NCBI GenBank assembly: GCA_964451885.1
Contig: CAYVJW010000030.1
Span: forward strand, 1 to 15,757
Reading direction: 5' to 3'
Source: CAYVJW01 sp964451885
GTDB lineage: Bacteria; Patescibacteriota; Gracilibacteria; UBA4473
DNA length: 15,757 nt
Shown one piece after another: positions 13,883-15,757 of this stretch. The stretch's first letter is position 1; each line of letters begins with the position of its first letter. Below the pieces are notes generated by a model. It worked only from the letters and a program-made list of their open reading frames with translations. It made no database searches and was not told the DNA's origin. Position numbers and translations under genes: made by a program.

Positions 13883-14299
13883 TTATACCTCCTGTGTGAT
13901 TATCTTACATTTTACCGGCAGTTTATAAGTAGCCAGTTTTAATGCATTACGCATTAACGGTTCTTCTGCTCCTCCCATTTCAAATAAAATCCTTCCCGGC
14001 TTTACTTGGATAACCCACTTGTCAGGAGCTCCTTTTCCTGATCCCATCGGAACTTCTGCCCCTTTTGAAGTCAAAATCTTATCCGGAAAAACACGAATCC
14101 ATACTTTTCCGCCTCTCTTTACTGCACGTGTAATGGCCCGCCTTGCCGCTTCAATCTGGCGTGCAGACACCTCCCCTCCTGTCACGGCTTTGATGGCAAT
14201 TTCCCCGTAAGCGATCTTGACACCGCGGGTAGCTACTCCTTTGGATTGGGCACGTAATCGAAACAATTTTCGATGTTTTGGTCGCTTGGGTTCTAACAT
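13883..14299 (-). CDS. rplP: 50S ribosomal protein L16
   Basis: L16 organises the A site and central region of the 50S subunit. It is 138 aa, the normal length. The family pattern is intact: P-K-R-P-K-H-R-K near the N-terminus, G-E-I-A-I-K-A-V-T-G-G-E-V-S-A-R-Q-I-E-A-A-R-R-A-I-T, then K-V-W-I-R-V-F-P-D-K, and the signature V-P-M-G-S-G-K-G-A-P-D-K-W-V. It is the first gene of this minus-strand block and has its own promoter, with an ~17-nt leader and no SD. rpsC, its usual upstream neighbour, is absent and replaced by a divergent small gene and an intron fragment. Its last codons contain AGGAGGT (13893-13887), now stranded far from rpmC. Confidence 0.98.
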   Translation of the reverse strand: MLEPKRPKHRKLFRLRAQSKGVATRGVKIAYGEIAIKAVTGGEVSARQIEAARRAITRAVKRGGKVWIRVFPDKILTSKGAEVPMGSGKGAPDKWVIQVKPGRILFEMGGAEEPLMRNALKLATYKLPVKCKIITQEV

Positions 14300-14315
14300 A
14301 ATTTTTTTGTGTAAA

Positions 14316-14375
14316 GCCGATGGATTTTATGGAAGTGTTGAGTTTTGTCAAGAAATTCAACACTGGAGAATCGGC
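14316..14375. promoter_or_regulatory. Nested inverted repeats covering the rplP promoter
   Basis: AGTGTTGA (14334-14341) and TCAACACT (14357-14364) form a perfect 8-bp dyad around the -35 hexamer, with centres about two helical turns apart. GCCGAT (14316-14321) and ATCGGC (14370-14375) form a second, outer dyad. An operator for a dimeric regulator or a DNA cruciform are both possible; this is inference. Confidence 0.45.
14324..14351 (-). promoter_or_regulatory. Ribosomal-cluster promoter before rplP
   Basis: On the minus strand a perfect TTGACA (14351-14346), 16 nt and TAAAAT (14329-14324). The start near 14317 gives an ~17-nt leader before ATG 14299. Confidence 0.65.
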
Positions 14376-14407
14376 ACTCAGGGGATTTCCCATTTTGATG
14401 TGATAGG

Positions 14408-14437
14408 TTGATAAGTATGATGATTCAGTATTAAAAT
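14408..14437 (+). promoter_or_regulatory. Promoter for the small plus-strand gene, predicted leaderless
   Basis: TTGATA (14408-14413), 18 nt and TAAAAT (14432-14437), with only 8 nt to the ATG at 14446. An 8-bp inverted repeat, ATGATTCA (14420-14427) and TGAATCAT (14451-14458), spans the -10 and the start codon. Confidence 0.5.
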
Positions 14438-14445
14438 AAAGAATT

Positions 14446-14783
14446 ATGTTTGAATCATTAAAAAGGGTCTTTCGTTCAGAAAAAGAAATGTTAGGGGGAA
14501 AAAAATAAGTATGTAGGAATATTTGATTCCCAAGAATTTACAGGGATTTTTTGAAGTAGAAGGAATTCGAGAAAAAAAGCAGGAATACAACCTCAAATTA
14601 TTGGAGAAAAAGGATCAAATGCCCGAAGCAGCAAAAGGCAGGGAAGGTATCGTACTAAATGGATATATGAATCGAGTAGAATATTTAACATTTCCGAACT
14701 TTGGACTTCCTTATATCCAGGCCTACAGACCCCGTTGGAAAGATCCAGCGACAGGAGAGGAATTTACCAACGAATATGACTAG
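14446..14783 (+). pseudogene. Unknown small gene, apparently broken by two homopolymer frameshifts
   Basis: I do not recognise this protein. From ATG 14446 a 20-aa frame (M-F-E-S-L-K-R-V-F-R…) stops at TAA 14506-14508, just after a run of seven A. An 86-aa frame with only a TTG start (14523) continues to TAG 14783. Removing one A from the A7 run and one T from the T6 run near 14548-14553 would join them into about 109-110 codons. The bridging peptide would read N-K-Y-V-G-I-F-D-S-Q-E-F-T-G-I-F-E-V-E-G-I-R. The C-terminal part has G-Y-M-N-R-V-E-Y-L-T-F-P-N-F-G-L-P-Y and R-P-R-W-K-D-P-A-T-G-E-E-F. Alternatives are sequencing or assembly error, or a real 86-aa protein from TTG 14523. The promoter placed right at 14446 favours the longer gene. 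Confidence 0.5.
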
Positions 14784-15153
14784 TGCTTGGTTTTTTATTT
14801 TTATGAAAAATCTTCCCGTTCTTTTTCGGTATCATTACTTTCCTTAGTTGATTTGGCCTGTATCGTCTGCTTTTCAGTTCTTTCTGCATTTCATCCAGCA
14901 ATTCCTTTTCTTTTCCTTCCAGATCTTCAAAAGTTGTCCCGTCTGTTCCGTTGGTTCCGCCATTCATTCTCACCCTTCTGTAGGATTCTTCCAGGATGTC
15001 TCTTTTGAATACTTTGTCGTACAGACAATAAAATTTGTACTTTGGGTTTTGCTTTGCTTTCAGATATATCTTTCGCTGAAATGACTGCCATTTGGTTTTC
15101 GAGTTTTCCTCGATTTTCCTGTGTTGTAGTTCCGTTAGAACAATAGTTTTCAT
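14764..15153 (-). pseudogene. Truncated group II intron reverse transcriptase (N-terminal fragment)
   Basis: Intact intron proteins of this family are usually 400-600 aa and support intron splicing (maturase) and retrohoming (reverse transcriptase). This frame is only 129 aa. Its first ~114 residues match the RT0/RT1 entry of group II reverse transcriptases: Y-C-L-Y-D-K-V-F…L-E-E-S-Y-R-R-V, G-T-N-G-T-D-G-T-T-F-E-D-L-E, S-R-R-Y-R-P, and R-K-V-M-I-P-K-K-N-G-K. There the family normally continues K-R-P-L-G-I-P. The match stops after K114 (base 14812), followed by 15 unrelated residues. The catalytic Y-A-D-D block, maturase X domain and any endonuclease are missing, so it cannot be active. The fragment ends about 30 nt beyond the stop of the plus-strand small gene. 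Confidence 0.85.
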
Positions 15154-15665
15154 GGTTTCGTTTCTTTAAAAGATTGAATTTAAGTCATCTCCCTTCGCTC
15201 AACAAAGTTTTGTTGTCTTTGCCTTCATCACTACTATGAAGATGTCCGACTGCCTTCTTCTCATCAGCCAGCCTTGGCTGATTTTTTTTTCCGAACACTG
15301 GGCACTGTTCACTCCATTTTTTTTTCATGGAGTCGTTCCGGCTTCTGGATTTAGAGAAGGGAGGCTCTCCCAAGTTACTGCGATAATCTTTCATAGCATT
15401 CCATCCCTACCACTCCGAGAGGTTTACGGTCTTTCGCTTTCTCGTTCAAGCCACACGATCAGCACCTCTACCCTTACTTTCACGAAGCTACTTATGGGTT
15501 CATTTTCATTACGGACTGCTATTTTGCTAACATCCCCAAGGAACATATTGTCAGGGTGCTTCGCACCAGCAAATTTCTTCGCTCGCACTACCCCTAGCTA
15601 CTGAGTCTATACCGTTGACTCAAGTTGGACTTTCACCAACTAGATTTTCGCCATACTTGGCACAC
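14812..15665 (-). mobile_element. 3'-truncated group II intron
   Basis: The intron RNA start (15665) and the first ~114 codons of its reverse transcriptase are continuous; sequence similarity ends near 14812. The loss of domains V/VI and most of the RT means it can neither splice nor move by itself. If an intact upstream exon was a gene, that gene is now interrupted without repair. An assembly join at ~14812 cannot be excluded. Confidence 0.8.
15154..15665 (-). ncRNA. Group II intron 5' RNA domains (ribozyme part)
   Basis: The 5' splice boundary is placed at 15665, where the minus strand reads GTGTGCCAAGTATGGC, the usual GUGYG-type intron start. It is followed by the hairpin GTTGG-TGAAAGT-CCAAC (15637-15621), TGAGTC…GACTCA, and GGTGC-GAA-GCACC. 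Further along are CTCCAT…ATGGAG, ATCAGCCA-AGGC-TGGCTGAT, and CTTCAT-AGTAGTG-ATGAAG, resembling the segment that precedes the ORF in many bacterial introns. About 510 nt to the RT start fits domains I-III. Domains V and VI, which lie 3' of the RT, are missing. No protein-coding frame here is credible. Confidence 0.8.
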
Positions 15666-15757
15666 GGTTTGGCAGGAAATAAGTTACCAAGTTTGATGAG
15701 ATTTTTTTTTCGTGTACGAGAAAGAGAAGCTGAGTCATATTATAATATGGCGAAGTT
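15666..15757. other. 5' exon flank of the intron; no gene recognised
   Basis: These 92 bp precede the intron on the minus strand. They are AT-rich with a run of nine A (minus strand) and no convincing coding frame, SD or terminator stem. The window ends before the interrupted locus can be identified. Confidence 0.5.

Noticed and set aside
14151..14393. 80-aa minus-strand frame overlapping rplP
   Set aside because: It overlaps the 5' half of rplP in another frame and runs through the rplP promoter; L16 is unmistakable.
15185..15394. 69-aa minus-strand open frame upstream of the RT
   Set aside because: It falls within intron RNA hairpins (including ATCAGCCA…TGGCTGAT), so it is ribozyme sequence rather than a protein gene.
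15236..15604. 122-aa plus-strand open frame
   Set aside because: It is antisense to the structured group II intron RNA; such frames are common annotation artefacts in intron domains.
1..15757. Alternative genetic code (UGA as Gly, as in Gracilibacteria/SR1)
   Set aside because: TGA ends ribE and ribD at the expected family lengths and no in-frame TGA occurs inside conserved genes.

Overview
The window looks like a chromosomal piece of a small-genome bacterium, most probably a member of the Candidate Phyla Radiation (Patescibacteria). This assignment is inference. It rests on a DUF4012 membrane protein, a PrsW-like membrane protease and a stand-alone gatB, and on short AT-rich intergenic tracts and mostly SD-less starts. 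The standard code is used: TAA, TAG and TGA all end well-supported genes. No rRNA, tRNA or CRISPR array is visible.

Layout. (1) 1-4247, plus strand: the 3' part of a PfkB-family sugar kinase, then a tight run of ribE, ribD and a DUF4012 gene (17-nt gap, then a 4-nt ATGA overlap). (2) 4313-6359, minus strand: a beta-CASP metallo-beta-lactamase-fold nuclease and an unrecognised five-helix membrane protein. (3) 6491-8240, plus strand: a PrsW-like protease and a LOG/lysine-decarboxylase-fold protein. (4) 8263-9675, minus: gatB, convergent with the LOG gene and divergent from purF (9806-11305, plus). (5) 11315-14299, minus: a block of rplP, rpmC, rpsQ, rplN and a dus-type tRNA-dihydrouridine synthase. 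Two very small membrane-protein genes follow it, with their own promoter and a strong terminator; they are easily missed. (6) 14324-15757: divergent promoters, a small plus-strand gene apparently broken by two homopolymer frameshifts, and a truncated minus-strand group II intron (5' RNA domains plus the first ~114 residues of its reverse transcriptase).

Functionally the window mixes housekeeping work (translation: rplP/rpmC/rpsQ/rplN, gatB, dus; RNA processing: the beta-CASP enzyme) with two biosynthetic islands (riboflavin ribE/ribD; purine purF). The ribosomal cluster is a four-gene fragment of the usual S10-spc order. Neither rpsC upstream nor rplX downstream is beside it, and a 215-bp insertion-like gap splits rplP from rpmC.

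The most interesting material is between genes. Degenerate 7-bp tandem repeats sit directly before the start codons of ribE, ribD and rpmC and near the LOG gene. An identical 31-bp block precedes both rplN and rpsQ, and it has complementary 9-mers that could form competing hairpins. A 172-bp inverted-repeat element lies inside the ribosomal cluster. There are also two copies of a dispersed hairpin repeat, and several sigma70-like promoters sit so close to the ATG that the mRNAs should be leaderless or nearly so.
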